42,321 nucleotides of DNA from Ruminococcus sp. (GTDB lineage Bacteria; Bacillota_A; Clostridia; Oscillospirales; Acutalibacteraceae). The stretch covers positions 1-42,321 of the forward strand of contig JAFUPE010000097.1 in the NCBI GenBank assembly GCA_017481395.1, written 5' to 3'. The notes under the pieces are model-generated. The model was not told where the DNA came from and did no database searches. It was given only the letters and a program-made list of their open reading frames with translations. Position numbers and translations under genes: made by a program. Positions 6,916 to 15,402 of the stretch are shown here, one piece after another. The stretch's first letter is position 1. Each line of letters opens with the position of its first letter.

Positions 6916-8085
6916 TTATTTTTTCTCTTCTGCTTGTCTGAGAAGCTTAAGCCTGTTTTCCATATACTTTTGCTTAAATACGCGTTGGTCGTAGCTTTCT
7001 TCAACGTATTTTCTGCCGTTTTTGCCAAGCTCTGCGGCTTTTTCGGGATTATTCAGCAGATATGAAACCTTGTCCACAATTGAGTCTGCATTCCCAATAT
7101 CAATAGTATATCCGTTTACTCCGTCAATCATAGCACTTGAGGGACCAGGGTACTTGGTAACAATAACAGGAACCTCCATAGCCGCCGCTTCTACTACACT
7201 CATACCGAATCCTTCGCGGTAACTGGGCAGTACAAAAACATCCATAGCCGATATAAACCTTTCTACGTTAGTAACTCTGTCGGTTTTTATAATATCATCA
7301 AAGGTTTTAAAGTACTCAAGCATTTCGGGAGCCATGGTTTCTTCCTTTTCAATGGGACCTACAAACAGAAGCTTTGCCGCGGGAAAATCCTTTTTAAGTG
7401 TTTTGAATGCATCAAAAAGCTCGTGACAGCCTTTTTCTCTGCCCAATCTGCCTACAAACCCCACAACGGGAGCATCTGCAGGGATATCGTACTTTTGACG
7501 TATTTCTCGGCTGTAGGATTCCTTTTTTGTAACGTCAAAGGCAGTTAAATCAAGGCCTTTTGCACTTCCGCACCAAATAACCTCGCTCTTTTCTTCGTTG
7601 TAAAACCCTTCCTTACGGCAAAACTCAAGGTTGCCCACGCTGTCGGGCTGAATGTTTGTGGAAAAACGGCAAACCATTTTTTCGAGCATTTTGAAAACTT
7701 TTCTTTTAATGCCATGCATTGTAACGTAAACCATACCCCACTGGCAGTAAAGTCTGACGGGGACCTTAGCCATTTTTGAGGCTAAGGATGAATATATACT
7801 GGCGTTGGGTGTAGAGTACTGAATTAAATCAAAGCTGTTCTTTTTAAGAAACTTTTTTAAAGTTAAAACACTTTTTACGGACCCCATAACACTGATTCCG
7901 CGAGGAAAGGCAATGGGATACGTGTTTACAAAGGGGAATTGCTCCTTTAGCTCGGCTTCATAGCTTTCATCCATATTGCAAACTATAGTTACCTTAATAT
8001 CATTTTCATTGTATTCGTTCAAAAACGGTTTTATCCAGTTGTTGATTGACGACCACATGGTGGTTACAATACATATTGATTTCAT
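6916..8085 (-). CDS. Glycosyltransferase family 4 protein
   Basis: A 389-residue GT-B fold enzyme of the GT4 type, which transfers a sugar from a nucleotide-sugar to a cell-surface polysaccharide or lipid acceptor. The N-terminal half carries the acceptor Rossmann domain ('ICIVTTMWSSINNW', 'FDLIQYSTPNASIYSSLASKM'). The C-terminal half has 'VGFVGRLGREKGCHELFDAF' and the family Glu motif in 'EGFGMSVVEAAAMEVPVI' followed by GPSSAMIDG. The acceptor and donor cannot be told. ATG at 8085 has AGGAGGCT upstream. It is flanked by terminators on both sides and stands alone. Confidence 0.88.
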   Translation of the reverse strand: MKSICIVTTMWSSINNWIKPFLNEYNENDIKVTIVCNMDESYEAELKEQFPFVNTYPIAFPRGISVMGSVKSVLTLKKFLKKNSFDLIQYSTPNASIYSSLASKMAKVPVRLYCQWGMVYVTMHGIKRKVFKMLEKMVCRFSTNIQPDSVGNLEFCRKEGFYNEEKSEVIWCGSAKGLDLTAFDVTKKESYSREIRQKYDIPADAPVVGFVGRLGREKGCHELFDAFKTLKKDFPAAKLLFVGPIEKEETMAPEMLEYFKTFDDIIKTDRVTNVERFISAMDVFVLPSYREGFGMSVVEAAAMEVPVIVTKYPGPSSAMIDGVNGYTIDIGNADSIVDKVSYLLNNPEKAAELGKNGRKYVEESYDQRVFKQKYMENRLKLLRQAEEKK

Positions 8086-8208
8086 TTTTTAGCCTCCTGA
8101 AAATCAGTAAAGAAGCAAAGGCAAGCTTCTGCCAAAACACATATAACAAATATAAATTTATAAGAATATTATATATTTTTTTCAAATCGAAGTCAACATA
8201 ATTACCCG

Positions 8209-8250
8209 TAAAAAAGCAACGTATCTTTTAAATCGGTACGTCGCTTTTTC
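8209..8250 (-). terminator. Terminator of the oxidoreductase pair
   Basis: On the complement AAAAAGCGACGTACC pairs with GATACGTTGCTTTTTT. It lies 24 nt after the leftward reductase gene. Confidence 0.8.
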
Positions 8251-8273
8251 TTTTATTAATATATAATTAAAGC

Positions 8274-9461
8274 CTAAGCCTCGGTAACCTCGATTACCAA
8301 GTCGCTTAAGGGATAACTGCAACAAGGATGCAAATAACCGAACTTGTTGTCTGCCTGACGTCGTTTGTCGAGCTTTTCGGGGACAAACACCCTGCCCGAA
8401 ATCAGCCTTGAACGGCAAAAACCGCACTCGCCGCTTCGACATCTCGAAGGAGGAGTAATTGAGTTTTGCTCTAAAATACGAAGGATGGTGTTTTTTGTAG
8501 AAGCTTTAATTTCTGTAATCTGGTCTTTCACCTTAACGGTAATGTGTACATTTTCGGGTACATCAGAGGGATATTCGGCAAAATACGCAGGGTCGGCTAC
8601 CTCGCCATGTACCTCGTGACGAATGTACTTTTTCTCAAGGCTAAGCTTTTCAAGCTCTTTGTCTACAAAGCTTACCATCTGTTGAGGACCGCAAATAAAA
8701 ACAGAATATTGCCCTTCGGCATATTTTGATATAAGCTCTGCCGTAACAAAGCCTTGTTCGAAGCCCTCCTTATGCTGATGGCTGAGAACATAAATAACCT
8801 TAATTCTGTCAGAGCTCTCAGCAAGGGCATCAAGCTCGTTTTTAAAAAGAATATCATCTTCACTGCGGATTGCGTAAATAACAGTAAGACTGCAATCCTC
8901 GTCCCCGTCGCGAACAGCCTTTGCCAAGGAAACGAAAGGCGTAATGCCGCTGCCCCCTGCGATACCTACAATGTGGTGTGCATCTCTTAAAGGCTCATAG
9001 GTAAAGTTGCCTATGGGGTCAGACACAGTAACCTCTGTACCTGTTTTCCATTTTTTAAGAATTGTATTTGAAACCAAGCCGCCGTCAACCGATTTAACTG
9101 TAATCATATAAGTGCCCGCTAAGGATTCTTTTGGAGAAGAGACAATAGAATAAGGACGCGAGTAAATCTTGCCGTCCTTTTCTGCAAATACCGAAAGATA
9201 CTGGCCTGCGGAAAAGTACGCGCACTCCTTTGTGCCTTTTTCTTCTGACGGCTTTAATATAAACGTCTTTGCGTTTTTGTGGTTAATAACCGAATGCACC
9301 CTGAGATACTGCTTATTCGGATGAAGTCGTTTGTATAAATCGTTTGCCTGACCTGTTGCGGCAGGCATTTTAAACGGAGCCGAAGCAATTGCAATTTCGC
9401 GGTTTTTAATAAGCTCTGTAAACCTTGCAGGATTCAGTGAATTAAGATTATGCTTATCCAT
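8274..9461 (-). CDS. Flavin-dependent NAD(P)H reductase with C-terminal 2Fe-2S ferredoxin domain
   Basis: A 395-residue electron-transfer protein of the ferredoxin-reductase superfamily. After a 50-residue N-terminal extension comes an FAD/FMN-binding barrel ('GKIYSRPYSIVSSP', the RxYS motif), an NAD(P)H domain ('GIAGGSGITPFVSLAKAV', 'FICGPQQMVSFV'), and a plant-type 2Fe-2S domain whose ligands appear as Cys341, Cys346 and Cys349 in CRSGECGFC plus Cys380 in 'HPCCS'. It would move electrons from NAD(P)H through flavin to the iron-sulfur cluster. Its start overlaps the stop of the upstream CrtI-like gene by 8 nt, so the upstream oxidoreductase is the likely redox partner. GGGAGGT precedes the ATG. 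Confidence 0.88.
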   Translation of the reverse strand: MDKHNLNSLNPARFTELIKNREIAIASAPFKMPAATGQANDLYKRLHPNKQYLRVHSVINHKNAKTFILKPSEEKGTKECAYFSAGQYLSVFAEKDGKIYSRPYSIVSSPKESLAGTYMITVKSVDGGLVSNTILKKWKTGTEVTVSDPIGNFTYEPLRDAHHIVGIAGGSGITPFVSLAKAVRDGDEDCSLTVIYAIRSEDDILFKNELDALAESSDRIKVIYVLSHQHKEGFEQGFVTAELISKYAEGQYSVFICGPQQMVSFVDKELEKLSLEKKYIRHEVHGEVADPAYFAEYPSDVPENVHITVKVKDQITEIKASTKNTILRILEQNSITPPSRCRSGECGFCRSRLISGRVFVPEKLDKRRQADNKFGYLHPCCSYPLSDLVIEVTEA

Positions 9462-10968
9462 TCTGCTTTACCTCCCTTAATATTCTGCCTGCAGTGGAAT
9501 TACCGTTAGAGTAAGCACTGCTGTAGCCGTCGGCACGGTCACCATGTGCACCTACAAAATAAAGGTTCTTTGTAAACATTTCGTTTTTGCCGTTCATAAT
9601 ACGGGCAATCATAGTGTCCCAAGGCTGAATCTCGTATCCATAGGGTGTACCGTTGGGAGTGTTAAGGTATCTTGCAAAGGTAACAGGCGTTGCGACGGAA
9701 ATTTCTTCTATAAAAGGCTTTACAGAAATACCCATCCTGCTTTCGTAAGCACTAATAATCTGCTCTGCCATTCGATTTTTAAGTTTTTTATAGTTCTCGG
9801 GTTTAACCTCTGCCCAACCTTTTTCCGAAAGCATAGTGGTAAAAAACAGTGTACAGGTGCCCTGTGGAGAAGAGTCTTTTACAACGTTATTAAGGCAATT
9901 TACAATAACAAAGCTTTCCTCGAAGCGGTCCATGCTTTGGTACTGCTTTAAAGCATCTGGAGAATCGTACAGAAATACCGAGTAATCTTTTATTCCAAGC
10001 TCCTCGGCACTTCTGTTAAGTCCAAGATAAACTGTAAAAAACATCTCGCCTTTTTTGCGTGCGTTGGCAAGCTTTACGCCCTTTTCGGGAACATCCTCGG
10101 CTTTCATCATTTTTGAATAGGCTGTGTCGGGGAAGCAGTTTGCCACAATGAAATCTGCGAAAATTTCGCGTTCTTTTGTTTTAACACCTACGGCTTTTCC
10201 GTTTTCGGTAAGGATTTCGGTAACCTCGGTATTGTACCAAATGTCACCGCCGTTGTCTTTGATAACCTTTTCAACAGCAAGGGAAAGCTCGTGAGATTTC
10301 ATTGAAGGCATAGCGGGACTTCCGGCAATATAGCGTGCCATCATAAGCAGATAGTGTGCCAAGTCTAGCTTATCTGTAGATGCACCCAGATAAGGCCAGT
10401 AGGTCTTGATAATATTCTGTGCCTTCTTTGGCATTTTTAGTGCATCAAGGCATTCATCAACCGAATGCGACGCCATTCTCATAAAATCTGCATGTTCTGT
10501 CAACATTACCGCAGGGTCGGGCTTTCCCTTAGCGAAATAATTAAGTGCCGCTTCTACCTTTTCTGCACACTCAAATAAAGCCAGCACACTTTCGCGGCTG
10601 CCCGGTACCTGACGCTCCATTTCGTCACAAAATGCCTCAATTCCTGCAGGCATTGCGGCGTCGTAACCGTCTTTGCCCTGTGCTATAACACGAAAAGCGT
10701 TGGTCTCGTTTACCCATGTTACGTCTGCACCTAAGCTCTCAAAAAGCTTTCGCACCGAACCGGGGGTTTCCTCGGTGCCAACGTTTGCAAGCTCATGCAA
10801 GGAAGGCTCGAACTCAAATCTGCCTCTTACAAAGCTTGTGGCACAGCCGCCGGGGACAAGGTTTCTTTCAAGTACCAATGGCTTAAGACCGCCCTTGGCA
10901 AGGGTTGCCGCAGTCATTAGCCCTGCGTTACCTGCACCTATTATAATCACGTCGAAAGTCTTCTTCAT
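9454..10968 (-). CDS. CrtI/phytoene desaturase-like FAD-dependent oxidoreductase
   Basis: A 504-residue flavoprotein. The N-terminal dinucleotide-binding motif is 'DVIIIGAGNAGLMTAATLAKGG', followed by 'LERNLVPGGCATSF' and a C-terminal flavin-contact region ('YFVGAHGDRADGYSSAYSNGNSTAGRIL'). This pattern belongs to the CrtI / retinol-saturase / NAD(P)-FAD oxidoreductase group. No carotenoid synthesis genes are adjacent, so the substrate is unknown and carotenoid chemistry should not be assumed. I chose the ATG at 10968 (GAGGT about 9 nt upstream) over an in-frame ATG at 10998 that would put ten odd residues before the conserved start. It forms a two-gene operon with the reductase. Confidence 0.82.
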   Translation of the reverse strand: MKKTFDVIIIGAGNAGLMTAATLAKGGLKPLVLERNLVPGGCATSFVRGRFEFEPSLHELANVGTEETPGSVRKLFESLGADVTWVNETNAFRVIAQGKDGYDAAMPAGIEAFCDEMERQVPGSRESVLALFECAEKVEAALNYFAKGKPDPAVMLTEHADFMRMASHSVDECLDALKMPKKAQNIIKTYWPYLGASTDKLDLAHYLLMMARYIAGSPAMPSMKSHELSLAVEKVIKDNGGDIWYNTEVTEILTENGKAVGVKTKEREIFADFIVANCFPDTAYSKMMKAEDVPEKGVKLANARKKGEMFFTVYLGLNRSAEELGIKDYSVFLYDSPDALKQYQSMDRFEESFVIVNCLNNVVKDSSPQGTCTLFFTTMLSEKGWAEVKPENYKKLKNRMAEQIISAYESRMGISVKPFIEEISVATPVTFARYLNTPNGTPYGYEIQPWDTMIARIMNGKNEMFTKNLYFVGAHGDRADGYSSAYSNGNSTAGRILREVKQNG

Positions 10969-11033
10969 ATTTGCACTACCTCTGAAATAACAATACATTT
11001 AACTGCTGATTTTTGAAAAATTGTCTGCATATT

Positions 11034-11062
11034 ATATTATCACAACAAATGCCTGCTTTCAA
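11034..11062 (-). promoter_or_regulatory. Promoter of the CrtI-like/reductase operon
   Basis: On the complement: -35 TTGAAA (11057-11062), 17-nt spacer, -10 TAATAT (11034-11039). It is divergent from the riboswitch promoter at 11156. Confidence 0.5.
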
Positions 11063-11155
11063 ACACACTTTGACCGTTGTCTCGTAAATTTTTCGTAAAG
11101 AATTGCAAATATTAACGGAGAATACTATTTAATCATCCAAAAATCACCTTATCTG

Positions 11156-11184
11156 TTGACAAAAGGCATAGATTTTGATAAAAT
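11156..11184 (+). promoter_or_regulatory. Strong promoter of the riboswitch-controlled ATPase gene
   Basis: -35 TTGACA (11156-11161) is a perfect consensus; 17-nt spacer; -10 TAAAAT (11179-11184). The start is predicted near 11191, just before the riboswitch core. Confidence 0.75.
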
Positions 11185-11187
11185 GTG

Positions 11188-11329
11188 CACGCTTAAAGGG
11201 GAGTAGTTCGCAGCATAGCTGTGGTACAATTCGTCAGTACATACCGCATGGCGGTATCGGATGTATCTTAAAGAACGAGACTTTTATTGCGAAATTCTTT
11301 GGGATTTTGCAATAAAGGTCTTTTTTCTT
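11188..11329 (+). promoter_or_regulatory. yybP-ykoY family (Mn2+) riboswitch with terminator
   Basis: The hallmark loop AAAGGGGAGTAG (11195-11206) is followed by TTCGTCAGTAC, a hairpin ACCGCATGGCGGT and the second conserved loop GAACGAGAC (11273-11281), the arrangement of the manganese-sensing yybP-ykoY class. The expression platform is a terminator: GACTTTTATTGC (11279-11290) pairs with GCAATAAAGGTC (11309-11320), then TTTTTT. The 5' arm of the terminator shares bases with the second conserved loop, so ligand binding would favour read-through (established for the class; the fold here is inferred). It controls the P-type ATPase at 11358. Confidence 0.85.
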
Positions 11330-11357
11330 TTGTAGAAATAAAATTCAGGAGGCATTT

Positions 11358-13874
11358 ATGAAACCATGGTATCAGATGTCAAAGGCTGAGGTCTTTGAAA
11401 AGCTTGGTGTAACAAGCGAAGGCTTATCTAAAGAAAAAGCCAAAGAGCTCCTTGAGACAAATGGAGAAAATGTTTTGCAGGAAGGCAAAAAGAAAACTGT
11501 TTTACAGGTATTTTTAAGCCAGTTTGCAGATTTGCTTGTAATCATACTGATTGTGGCGGCAATTATTTCTCTTATTTCGGGCAACATTGAAAGTACAATT
11601 GTAATTTTCGCTGTAATCGTTATGAACGCATTACTGGGAACCGCCCAGCACATAAAGGCTGAAAAATCTCTGGAAAGCCTTAAATCCCTTGCTTCGCCAA
11701 CTGCAAAGGTTATCCGAGACGGCGTTAAGATTGAAATCCCCTCCAAAAACGTTGTTGAGGGCGACATTGTTGTTCTTGAAGCAGGCGATTTGGTTGTTGC
11801 CGACGGCAGAATTTTAAACAATTACTCCTTGCAGGTTAACGAAAGCTCGCTGACGGGTGAGTCCACAAATGTTGACAAAGACGAGGCTGTTATAGACGGC
11901 GAGGTGCCCTTAGGCGACCGAACCAATATGGTTTTTTCCGGCAGTTTAGTTACTTACGGCAGAGCTTTGGTTGCTGTTACTGCTACGGGTATGAACACCG
12001 AAATCGGTAAAATCGCCTCACTTATGAACTCTGCCAAGGAAAAGAAAACGCCATTACAGAAAAGCCTCGACGGTTTCTCGAAAAAGCTTGCCATTATTAT
12101 TATGGCAGTTTGCGTTGTTGTTTTCGGCTTAAGCATGTATAACGGATTCAGAGGAGTAGAAAATCCCGATACAATGAAGATTGTTATGGATTCTCTGCTT
12201 TTTGCGGTTGCACTTGCAGTTGCGGCAATCCCCGAGGCGTTAAGCTCTATTGTTACTATTGTTCAGGCAATGGGCACACAAAAAATGGCTAAGGAAAATG
12301 CCGTTATCAAGGACCTTAAGGCGGTTGAGAGCCTTGGCTGTGTGTCGGTTATCTGCTCTGACAAAACTGGTACTCTTACTCAGAACAAAATGACAGTTCA
12401 GCAGGCATATATAAACGGCGAGGTATTGCTTGGCGACAGCCTTGACATTAACGACCCTAACCATAAGCTTTTGCTTTACAATATGGTTTTAAATAACGAC
12501 TCCAGCATTGTTGACGGTACAGGTATAGGCGACCCTACCGAATACTGTCTGCTCGAAACCTATCGCCGCCTTGGGCTTAATGAAAATACCCTTCGCCGCG
12601 ACGTAACAAGACTTGAAGAGGTTCCCTTTGACTCTGACAGAAAAATGATGAGTACAAAGTTTATGATTGACGATAAGCCTTGCGTGCTTACCAAGGGTGC
12701 TCTTGATGTAATTTTAGAGCGTTGTATAAAAATCGCTACTGCCGAGGGCGTTCGCGATATTACGGAGGAAGACAAAAACGCCATTTTACGCAGAAACCGC
12801 AAATTCTCCGAAAACGGCTTACGAGTTCTTACTTTTGCTTACAAAAACAGCGACGAAGCCTTAAGCGTAGAAACCGAATATAATTTCACGTTCTTAGGTC
12901 TTGTTTCTATGATTGACCCGCCCCGAGAAGAGTCAAAGCAAGCGGTAGAGGATGCCATACGTGCAGGCATTAAGCCAATTATGATTACAGGTGACCACAA
13001 AATCACCGCTACTGCCATTGCAAAGCAGATTGGCATTTTCCGCGACGGCGACATCTCAGTAACAGGTATGGAGCTTGACGCTATGAGCGACGAAGAGCTT
13101 GATAATAATATTGAAAAAATCTCTGTTTACGCCCGAGTATCTCCTGAAAACAAAATCAGAATTGTTGATGCATGGCAGAGAAAAGGCAACATTGTTTCTA
13201 TGACAGGTGACGGTGTTAACGATGCCCCTGCACTTAAAAAGGCAGACATCGGTGTTGCTATGGGTATTACAGGTACAGAGGTATCAAAGGACGCCGCATC
13301 CATGATTTTGCAGGACGACAACTTTGCTACCATTATCAAGGCTGTTGCAAACGGCAGAAACGTTTACCGCAACATAAGAAACTCTATTCTTTTCCTGCTT
13401 TCGGGAAATATGGCAGGAATTTTTGCAGTTCTTTATTGCTCTTTGGTTGGCTTGCCTGCTCCCTTTGCGGCGGTTCATCTTCTCTTTATCAATCTTCTTA
13501 CAGACTCCTTGCCTGCTATTTCAATCGGTATGGAAAAACCTGCAGGCGACCTTTTAAGTCAGAAACCCAGAGACCCCAACAAGGGCATATTAACCAAGGA
13601 CTTTGCTTTGCTTATGTTAGGTCAGGGTGCATTAATTGCAATTGTAACCCTTATTGCTTTTTACCTTGGTAACCCTGCCGAAACTCCTGCACTTGCAAGC
13701 ACAATGGCTTTTGCAACCCTTACACTTTCACGTCTTTTCCATGGCTTTAACTGTAGGAGCAACCACTCTGTTTTTAAAATCGGACTTCTTTCGAATATGT
13801 ACAGCGTAGGTGCATTTTTGGTAGGCACTCTGCTTTTAGTAATCGTGCTCTTTGTTCCTGTTATTCAGAGCTGA
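11358..13874 (+). CDS. PMCA-type P-type cation ATPase (Ca2+/Mn2+ efflux), ended early by an in-frame TGA
   Basis: An 838-residue P2-type ATPase that would pump Ca2+ or, given the upstream riboswitch, Mn2+ out of the cell. Seen: the actuator loop 'SSLTGES', the TM4 ion site 'AAIPEALSS', phosphorylation Asp335 in CSDKTGTLTQ, 'KGALDVILE', the hinge 'TGDGVNDAPALKKADIGVAMG', and TM6 'FINLLTDSLPA'. The frame stops at TGA 13872-13874 after 'VPVIQS', yet the same frame continues for 39 codons with the expected last helix (see 13875-13994). The full product would be about 878 residues, the usual family length. ATG at 11358 has AGGAGG upstream. Either this is a nonsense mutation with partial function, or a short form. 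Confidence 0.9.
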   Translation: MKPWYQMSKAEVFEKLGVTSEGLSKEKAKELLETNGENVLQEGKKKTVLQVFLSQFADLLVIILIVAAIISLISGNIESTIVIFAVIVMNALLGTAQHIKAEKSLESLKSLASPTAKVIRDGVKIEIPSKNVVEGDIVVLEAGDLVVADGRILNNYSLQVNESSLTGESTNVDKDEAVIDGEVPLGDRTNMVFSGSLVTYGRALVAVTATGMNTEIGKIASLMNSAKEKKTPLQKSLDGFSKKLAIIIMAVCVVVFGLSMYNGFRGVENPDTMKIVMDSLLFAVALAVAAIPEALSSIVTIVQAMGTQKMAKENAVIKDLKAVESLGCVSVICSDKTGTLTQNKMTVQQAYINGEVLLGDSLDINDPNHKLLLYNMVLNNDSSIVDGTGIGDPTEYCLLETYRRLGLNENTLRRDVTRLEEVPFDSDRKMMSTKFMIDDKPCVLTKGALDVILERCIKIATAEGVRDITEEDKNAILRRNRKFSENGLRVLTFAYKNSDEALSVETEYNFTFLGLVSMIDPPREESKQAVEDAIRAGIKPIMITGDHKITATAIAKQIGIFRDGDISVTGMELDAMSDEELDNNIEKISVYARVSPENKIRIVDAWQRKGNIVSMTGDGVNDAPALKKADIGVAMGITGTEVSKDAASMILQDDNFATIIKAVANGRNVYRNIRNSILFLLSGNMAGIFAVLYCSLVGLPAPFAAVHLLFINLLTDSLPAISIGMEKPAGDLLSQKPRDPNKGILTKDFALLMLGQGALIAIVTLIAFYLGNPAETPALASTMAFATLTLSRLFHGFNCRSNHSVFKIGLLSNMYSVGAFLVGTLLLVIVLFVPVIQS

Positions 13875-13994
13875 TTTGCAGTAGAAGCTATAAATCAGAC
13901 CCAGTTTGGTTTAATTTGGCTTTTGGCAGTAATTCCAACAGTAATAATTCAGCTTATCAAGGGCATTGTGGATTTGATAAACAAAAAGAAATAA
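13875..13994 (+). pseudogene. In-frame C-terminal continuation of the P-type ATPase after TGA
   Basis: Immediately after the TGA the same frame reads FAVEAINQTQFGLIW, LLAVIPTVIIQLIKG and IVDLINKKK, then TAA at 13992-13994. This is the expected loop plus tenth transmembrane helix and basic tail of PMCA-type ATPases. No start codon or ribosome site precedes it, so it is only expressed by read-through or suppression. One base change (for example TTA, Leu) would restore the family-like sequence. Confidence 0.75.
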
Positions 13995-14007
13995 CATTAT
14001 ATACCCG

Positions 14008-14038
14008 AAAAGGCAGTCTCATATGAGACTGCCTTTTG
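14008..14038. terminator. Bidirectional terminator between ATPase and pseudouridine synthase genes
   Basis: AAAAGGCAGTCTC pairs perfectly with GAGACTGCCTTTT around ATAT; T tracts exist on both strands. Confidence 0.85.
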
Positions 14039-14055
14039 TCATTTGGTACGATATA

Positions 14056-14643
14056 TTATTTTGCCCAAGAAGGACTTGCTTCGTAAGAAACCATTTCGCC
14101 TTTATAAGGAAATGTTATTTTGTGAGAAAAGAGCATTGGCTCTTTTTTGTCGCTTTTTGAGCCGTACTTATGGTCTCCTACCAAAGGAAAGCCTCGGCTT
14201 GCAAACTGCACCCGTATCTGGTGGCTTCTGCCTGTGTACAGGCGGATATGTACAAGGCTTTCCTCACCCTCTGTAAGCCTTCTGTACTCAAGCTTTGCCT
14301 TCTTAACCCCTGCTCTCTGCCTTTTAACAACAAAGACCTTGTTTTTTCTGGAATCTTTAAAAAGCAGGTCCTCAAAAGTGTCGCTCTCACCAGGTGTGCC
14401 GTGAACCTTTGCAAGGTACTCTTTGACCATTATTCCATCCTGAATAACCTTCGAAAGTATTGCGGCTGTTTTCTTATTGCGTGCGTAAACCATTACTCCG
14501 CCTACGTTTTTGTCCAGCCTGTGAAGTGTAAATACCTTACCGCCGAATTCTTCACACAAAGCTTTAGGAACTTCATGCTCAGCATCAAGTCCCACAGGCT
14601 TATTAATTACTATTATGTTATCGTCAAAATGCAGAATTTCCAC
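14056..14643 (-). CDS. RluA-family pseudouridine synthase
   Basis: A 195-residue RNA-modifying enzyme that converts uridine to pseudouridine in rRNA or tRNA. The catalytic Asp44 sits in 'HRLDKNVGGVMVYA' (family HRLDxxTSG; the Thr-Ser here is Val-Gly). Other motifs are 'VINKPVGL' near the N terminus, 'KEYLAKVHG', and 'LYTGRSHQIRVQFASRGFPLVGDHKYG'. There is no S4 RNA-binding domain, as in short RluA members. The start is GTG at 14643, 4 nt after the stop of the permease gene and with only a weak ribosome site, so it is probably translated by coupling as the last gene of the regulator-ABC operon. Confidence 0.87.
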   Translation of the reverse strand: MEILHFDDNIIVINKPVGLDAEHEVPKALCEEFGGKVFTLHRLDKNVGGVMVYARNKKTAAILSKVIQDGIMVKEYLAKVHGTPGESDTFEDLLFKDSRKNKVFVVKRQRAGVKKAKLEYRRLTEGEESLVHIRLYTGRSHQIRVQFASRGFPLVGDHKYGSKSDKKEPMLFSHKITFPYKGEMVSYEASPSWAK

Positions 14644-14649
14644 TTAAAA

Positions 14650-15399
14650 TCACTTGTCCTGCTTCATTTTGTAGTTGAAGAGCACAGCGGCAATAACTGC
14701 AATAGCCACAGCGTAGCCTGACACCCATAAAACCTCAGGCAGAATTTCTGAAAATTCACCGGAAAGGGCAAATCTGCCCGCTTTAACAGCGTGGATAAAG
14801 GGCAGAAGGTTTGCCACCTTCTCAAAGGTTCCGCCGATAAGCTCAATGTCAAACCATGTGCTTGAAAGCCACGCAGAAAGGTTTGTAAGCAGTGCACCGC
14901 ATACTCCGCCTACCATTTTATCATTAAATACCGTTCCGCACAAGAGGCCTACAGCAATATAAAAAATTGCGGTGGGTATATTCACAAGAATTGCAGGGAA
15001 AATGTTGGGAGTATATTCAAGCCCCATAAAGAAAGCCGCAATATAGCACACAATTATCTGCACCAGTGCAACGGGAATCAAGGGCAGAGTATAGCCCAGT
15101 ATGTACTGCGAAGGTTTAAGAGGCGACGTAAAAAGCCTTAAGATAAAGCTTGTGCATCTGTCCTTGGAAACTATTGTTGCAGTAAAAAGCGAAATAAAGC
15201 TTAAGCCGAAAACCGCAACACCCGGCAAAAGATTTTTGATGTCAAAAAGCGACATGCCCGCCTCAGCAGGGATGCTCTTGTTAATTACTGTAAGCAGCAC
15301 AAGAAGCACCAAAGGAAACAGAATACCGAAAATAAGTGTAAATATGTCACGCAGGATTTCCTTTGTGTTTCTGCCTGCAAATACTAATGTTCTTCTCAT
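14650..15399 (-). CDS. ABC-2 type transporter permease
   Basis: A 249-residue integral membrane protein with six hydrophobic segments and the ABC-2 layout: a first helix ('IFTLIFGILFPLVLLVLLTV'), an 'FTATIVSKDRCTSF' coupling region, and the late helices 'IPTAIFYIAVGLLCGTVF' and 'YAVAIAVIAAVLFNY'. It forms an exporter with the ATPase encoded just upstream (3 nt apart, with GACGAGGT inside the end of that gene). Substrate unknown; such regulator-linked small exporters often handle peptides or antibiotics, which is inference here. Confidence 0.85.
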   Translation of the reverse strand: MRRTLVFAGRNTKEILRDIFTLIFGILFPLVLLVLLTVINKSIPAEAGMSLFDIKNLLPGVAVFGLSFISLFTATIVSKDRCTSFILRLFTSPLKPSQYILGYTLPLIPVALVQIIVCYIAAFFMGLEYTPNIFPAILVNIPTAIFYIAVGLLCGTVFNDKMVGGVCGALLTNLSAWLSSTWFDIELIGGTFEKVANLLPFIHAVKAGRFALSGEFSEILPEVLWVSGYAVAIAVIAAVLFNYKMKQDK

Positions 15400-15402
15400 A
15401 AA

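Noticed and set aside
13860..13994. Genetic code with TGA as a sense codon
   Set aside because: Several genes here stop at TGA with the next ribosome site or start overlapping it (for example at 19300-19302 and 39789-39791), which fits the standard code.
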